From positions 287,201 to 351,200 of the forward strand of contig DASRFA010000040.1 in assembly GCA_035651755.1 (NCBI GenBank): a DNA stretch of 64,000 nucleotides, in the 5' to 3' direction. Below, piece by piece: positions 24,522 through 32,347 of the stretch (within the stretch, counting starts at the first letter, position 1; each line of letters starts with the position of its first letter). This DNA comes from DASRFA01 sp035651755. GTDB lineage: Bacteria; Desulfobacterota; Binatia; UBA12015. The notes beneath the pieces are model-generated. The model did not search any database. It was not told the origin of the DNA and worked only from the letters and a program-made list of their open reading frames with translations. Made by a program: the position numbers and the translations under genes.

Positions 24522-25262
24522 TCACGCCGCGAGCATCCGCCGGAGAAAGCCGGACGCGAGGCCCCAAGCGACCTCGGCCGTCTCCGGGCGGTAGTCGGCA
24601 CGCGTGTCGTTCGCGAACGCGTGGCCGGCGCCTCCGAAGACGTGGAGGCTCCACTCCTTCTTCTCGCGCACCAGGATCTCCTCGAGCGCGACGCGGTCAC
24701 GCGCGGGGATGAGCACGTCGTCCGCGCCGTAGAGACCGAGGAGCGGGCAGCGGAGCCCGGGTGCCAAGTCGAGCGGGCTCGCCGGCTTGTGCGGCGGCCG
24801 CGCGTCGTAGCGGAGCATCCCGTAGAAGCTGACGCACGCCGCGAGGCGCGCGTTCCGGCACGCCGCCATCAGCGCGTACTGCCCGCCGAGGCAGAAGCCG
24901 ACGACGGCGATGGCGCGCGAGCGCGTGCCGCGCGGCTCGCGCTCCTCGAGGAAGCTCACCGCGGCGTCGACGTCGCCCAGCACGCGGTCGTCGGGCAGCT
25001 CCGCGATGCAGCGAAACACCGCTTCCATGTCGGGTAGCTCCGGCGCGCCCTCGCGGCTGTAGACGTCGAGGACGAGCGTCGGCAGTCCGAGCTCGGCGAT
25101 CCGTCCGGCCATGCGGACGTAGAGGTCCGCGACGCCGCGCACGTCGGGGAGGAGCACCACCGAGCCGCCGGTCGACTCCTGCGGCGCGACCAGTACGCCG
25201 GCGATCGTCGCGTCGCGGGCGCGAAATCGCACGTCCGTGACCTGGACCCGAACGTTCGGCAT
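24522..25262 (-). CDS. Dienelactone hydrolase family protein
   Basis: 246 residues, alpha/beta hydrolase. VVLLPDVRGVADLYVRMAGR, VVGFCLGGQYALMAACR (nucleophile Cys in GFCLGG, the dienelactone hydrolase elbow), GLYGADDVLIP (acid Asp) and FGGAGHAFAND (His) give a full Cys-Asp-His triad. Dienelactone hydrolases act in chlorocatechol or ester degradation, but many relatives have other substrates. ATG 25262 follows GGAGGA; an ORF extends upstream without conservation. Convergent to the aldolase. Confidence 0.87.
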   Translation of the reverse strand: MPNVRVQVTDVRFRARDATIAGVLVAPQESTGGSVVLLPDVRGVADLYVRMAGRIAELGLPTLVLDVYSREGAPELPDMEAVFRCIAELPDDRVLGDVDAAVSFLEEREPRGTRSRAIAVVGFCLGGQYALMAACRNARLAACVSFYGMLRYDARPPHKPASPLDLAPGLRCPLLGLYGADDVLIPARDRVALEEILVREKKEWSLHVFGGAGHAFANDTRADYRPETAEVAWGLASGFLRRMLAA

Positions 25263-25443
25263 GCTTCGTCCTCCGCGAGCCGCGATTATGTCGCACGACG
25301 CATGGCGCGTGCTTGACGCTCTCTCCCCACGTTGGTAGCGGATCGTTCGCCTCGCCGCGCGCCGTTCCCCGCGACGCGCATGGCCCGGCGGCGGAGGCCG
25401 CCGCATCACAAGCGCAGCTCCGGGAGCTGCGCAAGGGGGACGT

Positions 25444-25926
25444 ATGCCGACACGGAACGATGGCTGGGTGAGGTGCGCGCCGGCGGGAAGCACGCAGGTC
25501 CGAGCGGCGCGCGGATCTTGCGGCGTCGCGCTGCGCGCGGCGCGGGCGATCGCGGCCGCCGCGCTCGCCGCCGCGATCGCGCTCGGAGCGCCGGCCGCCG
25601 CGCCGGCCGCGGGCGAGGTCGACCTCAACGCCGCGACCGCCGAGGAGCTCGCGTCGCTTCCGGGAATCGGCCCGTCGAAGGCGCGGGCGATCGTCGCCTA
25701 CCGCGAAGCGACGCCGTTTCGCTCGGTCGACGACCTGCGCCAGGTGAAGGGCATCGGCGATCGATTGCTCGAGGACCTGCGCGGCAAGCTGACCGTCTCG
25801 GGCGGCGGCGACAAGGCGGGCGCGGCACACGGCGCCGGCGCGTCGCACGCGGGAGGCGGGGCCGGAACGGGCTCGCAGAAGGCGGCGGGCGGCGCGCGCG
25901 CCGTGGAGCGCGGCGCGGGCAGCTGA
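25444..25926 (+). CDS. ComEA-like secreted helix-hairpin-helix DNA-binding protein
   Basis: 160 residues. After a signal peptide or membrane anchor (AARAIAAAALAAAIALGAPA) comes a single HhH pair: VDLNAATAEELASLPGIGPS, KARAIVAYREATPF, LRQVKGIGDRLLEDLRGKL, the ComEA DNA-binding core. It would bind incoming DNA in the periplasm during natural transformation. The C-terminus (about 110-160) is Gly/Ala/Ser-rich and non-conserved. Notable beside the broken comM. An inverted repeat (GCGCAGC/GCTGCGC, about 25411-25431) lies just upstream. Confidence 0.82.
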   Translation: MPTRNDGWVRCAPAGSTQVRAARGSCGVALRAARAIAAAALAAAIALGAPAAAPAAGEVDLNAATAEELASLPGIGPSKARAIVAYREATPFRSVDDLRQVKGIGDRLLEDLRGKLTVSGGGDKAGAAHGAGASHAGGGAGTGSQKAAGGARAVERGAGS

Positions 25927-26015
25927 GCCACGGGATCGAAAGACGAGGCGGCGCGGAGGGTGGAGCGGTGGCGCGGACGTGATCCGCGCCGTCTCGTCGG
26001 TCGCCGCGCGCGGCG

Positions 26016-26468
26016 TCAGCCGGCCGCGCGCGCGCGGCGCTCGGCTTCGGCCTTGAACTCGAGCACCGAGTCGCGCAGCGCCTTCTGCTCGAACGTCCGG
26101 CGGACGAAGCCGGGGAGCCAGAAGCCGAGGTCCACGGCCTGCCGACACGTCGCGCGCGTGCGGCGCGGGCCCAACGCCTCGAAGTCGTAGGAGCCCGTCA
26201 CGGAGGTCACGTCGCCTTCGACGAGCTCCCACGTCGAGCGCGCCGGAAGGTCGTGCGCGTAGCGCAGCACGTACCGGATCGTGCGGAGTTTCATGTCGAG
26301 CTCGAACTCGACGTCGCGGCCGCGCCCCGCCTCGTCGCGCGCGAGCACGCGAGCGCTCGAGATCGGGCTGCTCCACTCGGGATAGCGCTCGAACCCGAGC
26401 AGGACGCTCTCGCACGCGTCGATCGGCGCTTCGATGTCGGTCGTGAACGACTGGTCGGTGTCCGCCAC
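26016..26468 (-). CDS. SRPBCC (START/polyketide-cyclase-like) protein
   Basis: 150 residues. FTTDIEAPIDACESVLLGFE, then RYPEWSSPISSARVL, and a C-terminal helix with VLEFKAEAERRARA, fit the SRPBCC fold of Coq10 or polyketide cyclase-like proteins that bind hydrophobic ligands. GTG 26468 is the preferred start; ATG 26510 gives a 14-residue extension. Divergent from the epimerase gene at 26561. Confidence 0.72.
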   Translation of the reverse strand: MADTDQSFTTDIEAPIDACESVLLGFERYPEWSSPISSARVLARDEAGRGRDVEFELDMKLRTIRYVLRYAHDLPARSTWELVEGDVTSVTGSYDFEALGPRRTRATCRQAVDLGFWLPGFVRRTFEQKALRDSVLEFKAEAERRARAAG

Positions 26469-26560
26469 GCTCGCCTCGCTCCGCGTGCGTAGCGGCTGCT
26501 TCGGCGGCAAGTCAAGGGACGGCCATTGACGCTCGCGGAGCGTCGTGGAACAGCGGTCTG

Positions 26561-27598
26561 GTGGACGACGCGAGCGCGGACACGGGCGATCCGCGCCTCG
26601 GTACCTCGGGCGCGACGCGCCGGCGCGGTGCGCGTCGCCGGCGCGCCGGCGGGGTCGTCGCGGTCACCGGCATTCGCGGCGCGATCGCCGGCCGTCTCCT
26701 CCGGCGGCTCGAGGAGGACGACCGCTACGAGAAGCTCGTCCTCATCGACTCCCGTCCGGCCGACGTTCCGATCCGGCGCGCCGTCTTCCATCGCGTCGAC
26801 CTCGCCGAGCCGCTCGCCGACGACCGCCTCGCGCACGTCCTGCGAACCGAAGGCGTGGAGACCGTCGTTCACCTCGCGCTGCGCGACTCGCCGCGCAACC
26901 CGGCGGGGCGGTGGCACGAGATCGAGACGTTCGGGACGATGAACCTCCTGAACGCCGCCGCGGACTGCGCGGCGCGAGCGACCCCGCTCGGCGCGATCGT
27001 CGCGCTTTCGACCGCGATGGTCTACGGCGCCAAGGCGTCGAACCCCGCGTACCTCCCCGAGAGCGCGCCGCTCGAAGGCGGCGCCGAGCCCGGGTTCGTG
27101 CGCGACAAGGTCGACGTCGAGCGCCAGCTCGCGGAGTTCGCGGCGGAGAGCCGGATCCGGGTGTGCGTCCTCCGGCCGTGCTGGACGCTCGGGCGGGCGC
27201 CGACGATCGCGGCTCGCCTGCTCCGCCAGTCGCCCGCGATCGCGGTGCTCGGCTTCGACCCGGTCCTCCAGCTGCTCCACGTCGACGACCTCGTCGACGC
27301 GCTGAAAGCGGCGGTCGACCGCCGGCGGAAGGGCTGCTTCAACCTCGCCGGTCCGGGGGTCCTGCCGCTGTCCGCGCTCTTCCGGGCGGTGGGACGCGCG
27401 CCTGTCCGCGTCCCGGGGCCGATCGCGCCGCTCGTGTCCGACCTCCTCTGGCGGGCGCGCGGCGTCGGCCTCGGCGTCTCGCTCGATTACCTGCGCCACC
27501 TCTGGCTCGTCGACAGCGAGCGCGCTCGCGCCGAGCTCGCGTTCGCGCCGCGCCACTCGACGCTGCAGGTCGTACAAGAGTTCGCCCGCCTCGCGTGA
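26561..27598 (+). CDS. NAD-dependent epimerase/dehydratase (extended SDR)
   Basis: 345 residues. VVAVTGIRGAIAGRLL is the nucleotide loop (TGxxGxxG-like), with DSRPADVPI for the acidic cofactor site, then SPRNPAG, ALSTAMVYGAK (Ser and YxxxK-like Tyr) and VLRPCWTLGR. A C-terminal helix ends with LQVVQEFARLA. The YxxxK pair is less clear than in the paralog at 37451-38395. GTG 26561 is the start; the Arg/Gly-rich residues 1-30 may be an over-long leader. Substrate unknown. Confidence 0.75.
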   Translation: MDDASADTGDPRLGTSGATRRRGARRRRAGGVVAVTGIRGAIAGRLLRRLEEDDRYEKLVLIDSRPADVPIRRAVFHRVDLAEPLADDRLAHVLRTEGVETVVHLALRDSPRNPAGRWHEIETFGTMNLLNAAADCAARATPLGAIVALSTAMVYGAKASNPAYLPESAPLEGGAEPGFVRDKVDVERQLAEFAAESRIRVCVLRPCWTLGRAPTIAARLLRQSPAIAVLGFDPVLQLLHVDDLVDALKAAVDRRRKGCFNLAGPGVLPLSALFRAVGRAPVRVPGPIAPLVSDLLWRARGVGLGVSLDYLRHLWLVDSERARAELAFAPRHSTLQVVQEFARLA

Positions 27599-27716
27599 TG
27601 TCGTGCGCGAACGCGCACGCGGCGCGCCGCGGCTCGCGACGTCACCCGAGCGACGCGCACGGCGAGCGCCCTCCCTCGGCGCGCGGTGCGCCGCACGGCG
27701 ACGACGCGGAGATTGC

Positions 27717-27745
27717 TTGTCCAACCTGCGACGTGTGGCTAGAGT
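27717..27745 (+). promoter_or_regulatory. Promoter of mtnA, leaderless type
   Basis: TTGTCC (27717-27722), 17-base spacer, TAGAGT (27740-27745), then 9 bases to the ATG at 27755. Confidence 0.5.
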
Positions 27746-27754
27746 TTCCAGCCG

Positions 27755-28846
27755 ATGAGGGTTCACACCGTCGAATGGAAGTCGGGGCGCGTGGTCATGA
27801 TCGACCAGCGCCTGCTGCCGAATCGCGAGGTCTATCGCCTCTATCGCGACGCCGGCGAGGTGATGCGGGCGATTCGAGAGATGGTCGTGCGCGGTGCGCC
27901 GGCGATCGGCGTCGCGGCCGCGATGGGGATCGCGCTCGGCGCGCGGTCCCTCTCCGCCGACCGCTTCGCGCGCGAGTTCGAGAAGCTCTGCCGCGCGTTC
28001 GCCGCCACCCGACCGACGGCGGTCAACCTCTTCTGGGCGATCGAGCGCATGCGGCGGGTCGCGCGCGAGAACGCGCACCGCCCGCTCGAGACGATCGTGA
28101 ATCTGCTCGAGCGCGAGGCGCAGTCCATCTACGAGGAAGACCTCGCGGCCAACCGGCGGCTCGGCGAGTACGGCGCCGAGCTTCTGCCGAAGAAATGCAC
28201 CGTGCTCACGCACTGCAACGCCGGCGGCCTCGCGACCGCCGGCATCGGGACCGCGCTCGGCGTCATCTGCGCGGCGCGCGACGCGGGCAAGAAGGTGAGC
28301 GTCTACGCCGACGAGACGCGTCCCGTGCTGCAGGGTGCCCGCCTCACGGCGTGGGAGCTCAAGCGGGAGCGCATCCCGGTCACGGTCGTGACCGACGGCA
28401 TGGCGGCGGCGCTGATGCGTCAAGGCAAGATCGACGCGGTGGTCGTGGGCACCGACCGGACCGCGGCCAACGGTGATGTCGCCAACAAAATCGGGACGTA
28501 CTCGCTCGCGGTGGCGGCCGCGCACCACGGCGTGCCGTTCTACGTCGCTGCGCCCATCAGCTCGATCGATCTCGCGTGCAAGACCGGCGATCAGATCCCG
28601 ATCGAGGAGCGCGCGCCGACCGAGGTGACGCACATCAACGGCCGGTCCATCGTTCCGACCGGCGTCAAGGTGTGGAATCCGGCCTTCGACGTCACCCCGC
28701 ACGCGCTGGTGACGGCCATCATCACCGAGAACGGCGTCGCGCGGGCGCCATACGGGCGGTCGCTCCAGCGCGTCGTGCGCGGCGAGCCGGTGCGGTCGCC
28801 GGCGCGCGTGGCGGCATCGTCGGGTCGGAGACGCCGCCGCCAATAG
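27755..28846 (+). CDS. mtnA: S-methyl-5-thioribose-1-phosphate isomerase
   Basis: 363 residues. Converts methylthioribose-1-phosphate to methylthioribulose-1-phosphate in methionine salvage. EMVVRGAPAIGVAAAMGIAL, TVLTHCNAGGLATAGIGTAL (catalytic Cys), VYADETRPVLQGARLTAWEL, GTDRTAANGDVANKIGTYSL (catalytic Asp) and NPAFDVTPHALVTAIITE all match. The C-terminal 20 residues are Arg/Ser-rich. Its last 125 bases overlap the convergent nagZ gene. Confidence 0.95.
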   Translation: MRVHTVEWKSGRVVMIDQRLLPNREVYRLYRDAGEVMRAIREMVVRGAPAIGVAAAMGIALGARSLSADRFAREFEKLCRAFAATRPTAVNLFWAIERMRRVARENAHRPLETIVNLLEREAQSIYEEDLAANRRLGEYGAELLPKKCTVLTHCNAGGLATAGIGTALGVICAARDAGKKVSVYADETRPVLQGARLTAWELKRERIPVTVVTDGMAAALMRQGKIDAVVVGTDRTAANGDVANKIGTYSLAVAAAHHGVPFYVAAPISSIDLACKTGDQIPIEERAPTEVTHINGRSIVPTGVKVWNPAFDVTPHALVTAIITENGVARAPYGRSLQRVVRGEPVRSPARVAASSGRRRRRQ

Positions 28847-29927
28847 CGCCCGCCGCGCCGCGCGTCCCGGGCGCGGAGAGGCAGAGCCGCTCGAGGAGCC
28901 GCGTCCCCGCGCGGCGCGCGAGGAGCGGTGCGAGCGGCTCGCTCGGCTTCGGCCCGCGCGTCAGCCGGGCGCGGAGCGCCGTGACGCGCGCGAGCGCCTC
29001 GTCGACGCAGGCGCGGTCGAGCCGGCGGACGCGGATTGCATCCGCGAGCGCTTCCGCGACGCGCTCGCCGTCGTCGAGGGACTGGCACGCGAGGAGGAGG
29101 TCGCAGCCAGCGTCGACGGCCGCGACGGCGACGTCACCCACCGCGCCCGACGCGTCGAGCGCGTGCATCGCGAGGTCGTCGCTCACGAGGACGCCGCGAA
29201 AGCCGAGCCGCCCGCGGAGCAGGTCGCGCAGGATGCGACGGGAGAGCGTCGCCGGCCGGCTCGCGTCCAAGCTCCGATACACGACGTGCGCCGTCATCAG
29301 CATGGGAAAGCCGGCGGCGATTGCGGCGCGAAAAGGGCGCAGCTCGACGCGCTCGAGCTCGCGGCGCGGGCGCGTCACCGCGGGAAGGGCGAGGTGCGAG
29401 TCGAGCGCCGTGTCGCCGTGCCCGGGGAAGTGCTTGCCGCACGGCGCGATCCCGGCGCGCCGCAACCCGCCGGCGAACGCGATTGCGAGGCGCGCGACGA
29501 CCGCCGGATCCGAGTGGAACGCCCGGTCGCCGATCACGGGGTTCGCGGGATTGCTGTCGACGTCGAGCACCGGGGCGAAGTCGCAGTTGAAGCCGGCGGC
29601 GCGGAGCTCGCGCCCGAGGAGCGCGCCGACCCGGCGCGCGAGCTCGGCGTCGCCGGTCGCGCCGATGCGCCGCATCGGCGGCCACTCCGTGAACGGCGCG
29701 CGCAGGCGCGCGACGCGACCGCCTTCCTGATCGACCGCGATCACGGCGCGGGCGCCGAGCGCGCGCCGCAGGTCGGCGACCAGGCGTGCGACCTGCGCAG
29801 GCGACTCGACGTTCCTCCGGAAGAGGACGACGCCGGCCGGGTCGAGCCGCTCCAGCCGCCGCCGGATCGGCGAGCGCAAGGCGGTCCCCTCGAATCCGGT
29901 GACGACGAGTCGAGAGGGACCGGCCAT
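28722..29927 (-). CDS. nagZ: Beta-N-acetylhexosaminidase, NagZ type (GH3)
   Basis: 401 residues. GH3 enzyme that removes N-acetylglucosamine from muropeptides during cell-wall recycling. AVDQEGGRVARLRAPFTEWP, DFAPVLDVDSNP, CGKHFPGHGDTALDSH (the KH...DSH loop with the catalytic His typical of NagZ) and VLVSDDLAMHAL (catalytic Asp) are present. The C-terminus is Arg/Ala-rich after about residue 350, where it overlaps mtnA by 125 bases, an unusually long 3' overlap; the true stop may be right but that tail is not conserved. Confidence 0.88.
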   Translation of the reverse strand: MAGPSRLVVTGFEGTALRSPIRRRLERLDPAGVVLFRRNVESPAQVARLVADLRRALGARAVIAVDQEGGRVARLRAPFTEWPPMRRIGATGDAELARRVGALLGRELRAAGFNCDFAPVLDVDSNPANPVIGDRAFHSDPAVVARLAIAFAGGLRRAGIAPCGKHFPGHGDTALDSHLALPAVTRPRRELERVELRPFRAAIAAGFPMLMTAHVVYRSLDASRPATLSRRILRDLLRGRLGFRGVLVSDDLAMHALDASGAVGDVAVAAVDAGCDLLLACQSLDDGERVAEALADAIRVRRLDRACVDEALARVTALRARLTRGPKPSEPLAPLLARRAGTRLLERLCLSAPGTRGAAGAIGGGVSDPTMPPRAPATAPARRARRAGATARMAPARRRSR

Positions 29928-30031
29928 CGGCGGGGCGCTCGTATCAGAATGTCCGAGGCTCGGATATCGCGCCCGGGGACGGGTCCGGCACGTGCCTGGT
30001 GCGACGCGTCAGTGCGGCGGGACGTGGCGAT

Positions 30032-30063
30032 TTGCCGGCCGCGACGCCCCGCGGACCCGGCAA
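30032..30063. repeat. Inverted repeat in the ketosynthase leader
   Basis: TTGCCGG (30032-30038) pairs with CCGGCAA (30057-30063), with an inner CCGCG/CGCGG. It lies 39 bases before ATG 30102 and could be an attenuator-like hairpin or operator; no T-run follows. Confidence 0.4.
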
Positions 30064-30101
30064 GTCTTGGATTTCGCTTGAGTTGGAGGTGGACCTTTGC
30101 G

Positions 30102-31364
30102 ATGAACGGACCGATGTCGGGCGCGGTGATCACCGGTATCGGGTGTGTCACGCCCATCGGGATCGGCGTCGACAGCTTCTCGGAGGCTCTCCGGCACGGC
30201 ATTTCCGGCGTCGGCCCTCTGACTGCGATGGATGCGACGCCGTACCGGTGCCGCGTCGCGGCCGAGGTGAAGGGCTTCGAGCCGCTCGACTTCATGCCGA
30301 TGCGCGAAGCGCGCTCGTCGCCGCGCGTGGTTCAGTTCGCGGTCGCGGCGTCGCGGCTGGCGCTCGATCACGCCGGCATCCGAAGGTCGATCGATTCGAC
30401 CCGGACCGGAGTGGTCCTCGGGACGTCCGTCGGTCCGAGCGCGTACAACTTCGAGCAGTTCGCAGTCTTCATCGAGCGCGGCGTGCGCCGCATCCCGCCC
30501 GGCTTTCCGGCGCAGGCGCACTACGGCGTGCTCGCGTCGGAGTGCGCGATCCAGCTCGATCTCCACGGGCCCGCGCTCAGCGTGTCGAGCGCGTGCACCT
30601 CCGGAGCGGACGCCATCGGCATGGCGCGCGCGATGATCCTCGCCGGCATGGCGGACGTGGTGATCGCGGGCGGCGCCGAAGCGCCGATCTGCCCGCTCCT
30701 CTTCGCGGCGTTCGATCGTCTCGACATGATGCCGACGCACTTCAACGACGATCCCGCCACCGCATCGCGGCCCTTCGCCGCCGACCGCGACGGCTTCGTC
30801 CTCGGGGAGGGAAGCGCGGTGTTCGTCGTCGAGAGCGAGGAGCACGCGCGCGCACGCGGCGCCCGCGTTCTCGCGGTCGTCGCCGGCTACGGCGCGACCT
30901 GCGACGCGAAGTCCCACTTCAGCCAGGACGAAGGCGGCGACGACGCGGAGCGCGCGATCCGCCTCGCCCTCGCGATGGCGAACGTCGCGCCGGCCCGGAT
31001 CGACTACGTGAACGCCCACGGCTCGGCGACGCGACAGAACGATCCGTTCGAGACCGCGGTATTCCGGCGCGTGTTCGGCGCCGATGCGCCGGCGATTCCG
31101 GTGAGCTCGTCGAAGTCGCTCTTCGGCCACCTGCTCGGTGCGAGCGGGGCCGTCGAGGTGGCCGCCACCCTCGCGGCCATGGAGCATCGCTTCTTGCCGC
31201 CGACGCTGAACCTGCGCGCCCGCGATCCGGATTGCGACCTCGACTACGTGCCGAACGCCTCGCGCCCCGGCGCGATCGACGCCGCCCTCTCCACCAGCTT
31301 CGGCTTCGGTTCGCGCAACGCCGCGCTCGTGCTGAAGCGATGTGGAGACGAGGCGCATGGCTGA
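30102..31364 (+). CDS. Beta-ketoacyl-ACP synthase (KAS II/FabF-like ketosynthase)
   Basis: 420 residues. VITGIGCVTPIGIGVDSF opens the thiolase fold; active-site Cys is in SVSSACTSGADAIG, His in VNAHGSATRQND and His in SKSLFGHLLGASGA, so the Cys-His-His triad is complete. It should do decarboxylating condensation on ACP-bound malonyl units. It is not beside a fab operon (no fabD, fabG, fabH or fabZ), but with its own ACP, acyltransferase and kinases, suggesting a specialised lipid or polyketide. ATG 30102 is preceded by GGAGGTGG. Confidence 0.9.
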   Translation: MNGPMSGAVITGIGCVTPIGIGVDSFSEALRHGISGVGPLTAMDATPYRCRVAAEVKGFEPLDFMPMREARSSPRVVQFAVAASRLALDHAGIRRSIDSTRTGVVLGTSVGPSAYNFEQFAVFIERGVRRIPPGFPAQAHYGVLASECAIQLDLHGPALSVSSACTSGADAIGMARAMILAGMADVVIAGGAEAPICPLLFAAFDRLDMMPTHFNDDPATASRPFAADRDGFVLGEGSAVFVVESEEHARARGARVLAVVAGYGATCDAKSHFSQDEGGDDAERAIRLALAMANVAPARIDYVNAHGSATRQNDPFETAVFRRVFGADAPAIPVSSSKSLFGHLLGASGAVEVAATLAAMEHRFLPPTLNLRARDPDCDLDYVPNASRPGAIDAALSTSFGFGSRNAALVLKRCGDEAHG

Positions 31365-31644
31365 TCCGCGTACGACCGAGACCGTCATCCGGCTGATCGC
31401 CATAGAGCTCGACATACCGCCGGCCGAGGTCCGCAAGGCGAGCTCCTTGCGCCGCGACCTAAAGGTCGATTCGGTCGCCGCCGCCAACCTGTTGTTCGCG
31501 CTGGAGGAGGAGTACGCGGTCGACCTGGATCTCGAGCGAGTCGATAAGCTCGACACAGTCGACGACATCGCGACCTTGGTGGAGAGGTCGATCGGATCGA
31601 AGGCGGACCGCGTCAACGACGGCTCGGATGAGCGAGAGCAATAG
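31357..31644 (+). CDS. Acyl carrier protein
   Basis: 95 residues. LRRDLKVDSVAAANLLFALE has the DS motif; the Ser is the 4'-phosphopantetheine attachment site. Helices after it (EEYAVDLDLERVDKLDTV) fit the ACP four-helix bundle. ATG 31357 overlaps the ketosynthase stop (8 bases), and its 3' end overlaps the acyltransferase gene by 17 bases, so all three are coupled. Most likely the dedicated carrier for the adjacent ketosynthase. Confidence 0.88.
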   Translation: MADPRTTETVIRLIAIELDIPPAEVRKASSLRRDLKVDSVAAANLLFALEEEYAVDLDLERVDKLDTVDDIATLVERSIGSKADRVNDGSDEREQ

Positions 31645-32347
31645 CAGGAGGTCCGACAGCCGCTTGGTGCGCTGGATCGCCGCAGCGATCGCGAGCTCCT
31701 TCCGTCGGCGCGCCGCAGTCCTGCAGGTCGTCGGCGACGAGCAGGCGGCCTCGTCCCTCGAGGCGTTGTTTCGAGCGGAGACGCCCTTCGCTCCCGTGGT
31801 CTACTACTGGCAGCGCGACGTCATCTCTTTGTTCTTGCTGGGCACGTCGAATAGCCGGCTCGGCGCCCTCCTGCGCGAGCTCGAGTACGTCTGCGACGAC
31901 AGCTTCGGTGGCCGGGTGACGGCCGAGCTGCTCCGCCGGCTCGGCGGGCGTCCGCGCTGCGTGCACCGAGGCTGGTCTACGGAGCGGCTGCGCGAACTCC
32001 ATCGCATGCTGCGATCCAGCACCCCGATCGGAATCGCGATCGACGGACATGGACCCTACGGTGTCGTGCGCGACGAGGTCGGAAGGCTCCTGTCGGGAGC
32101 CCGCGCCGTCGCGGTGCCGGTCGCGGTGGCGGCGAGCCGCTCCGTGCCGTTGCACTTGCGGGCCGTGATGCTCCTCCCACGTCGGGACGCTCGGATCGCG
32201 GTCACGGTCGGAGAGCGTGTCGATGTGGCGCGCGTGCGCGACGATGCGGCGGCCCAGATGGACGGGGCGCTGCGACGCGCGGCCGAGGCGGCGCGATTCC
32301 AGATCGGCGTCTCGGTGATGCGTCGTGCCGTTCCGCGCCCGGCATGA
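31628..32347 (+). CDS. DUF374-like lysophospholipid acyltransferase-fold protein
   Basis: 239 residues. FAPVVYYWQRDVISLFLLGT (the membrane-facing start), RCVHRGWSTERLRELHRML, STPIGIAIDGHGPYGVVRDE and RAVAVPVAVAASR match the DUF374 acyltransferase-like layout. DUF374's usual DGPRGP loop reads DGHGPYG here. Relatives transfer acyl chains in lipid A or phospholipid-like synthesis; here it would take its acyl chain from the ACP next to it. Catalytic HX4D is not obvious, so activity is inferred only from fold and context. Confidence 0.68.
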   Translation: MSESNSRRSDSRLVRWIAAAIASSFRRRAAVLQVVGDEQAASSLEALFRAETPFAPVVYYWQRDVISLFLLGTSNSRLGALLRELEYVCDDSFGGRVTAELLRRLGGRPRCVHRGWSTERLRELHRMLRSSTPIGIAIDGHGPYGVVRDEVGRLLSGARAVAVPVAVAASRSVPLHLRAVMLLPRRDARIAVTVGERVDVARVRDDAAAQMDGALRRAAEAARFQIGVSVMRRAVPRPA

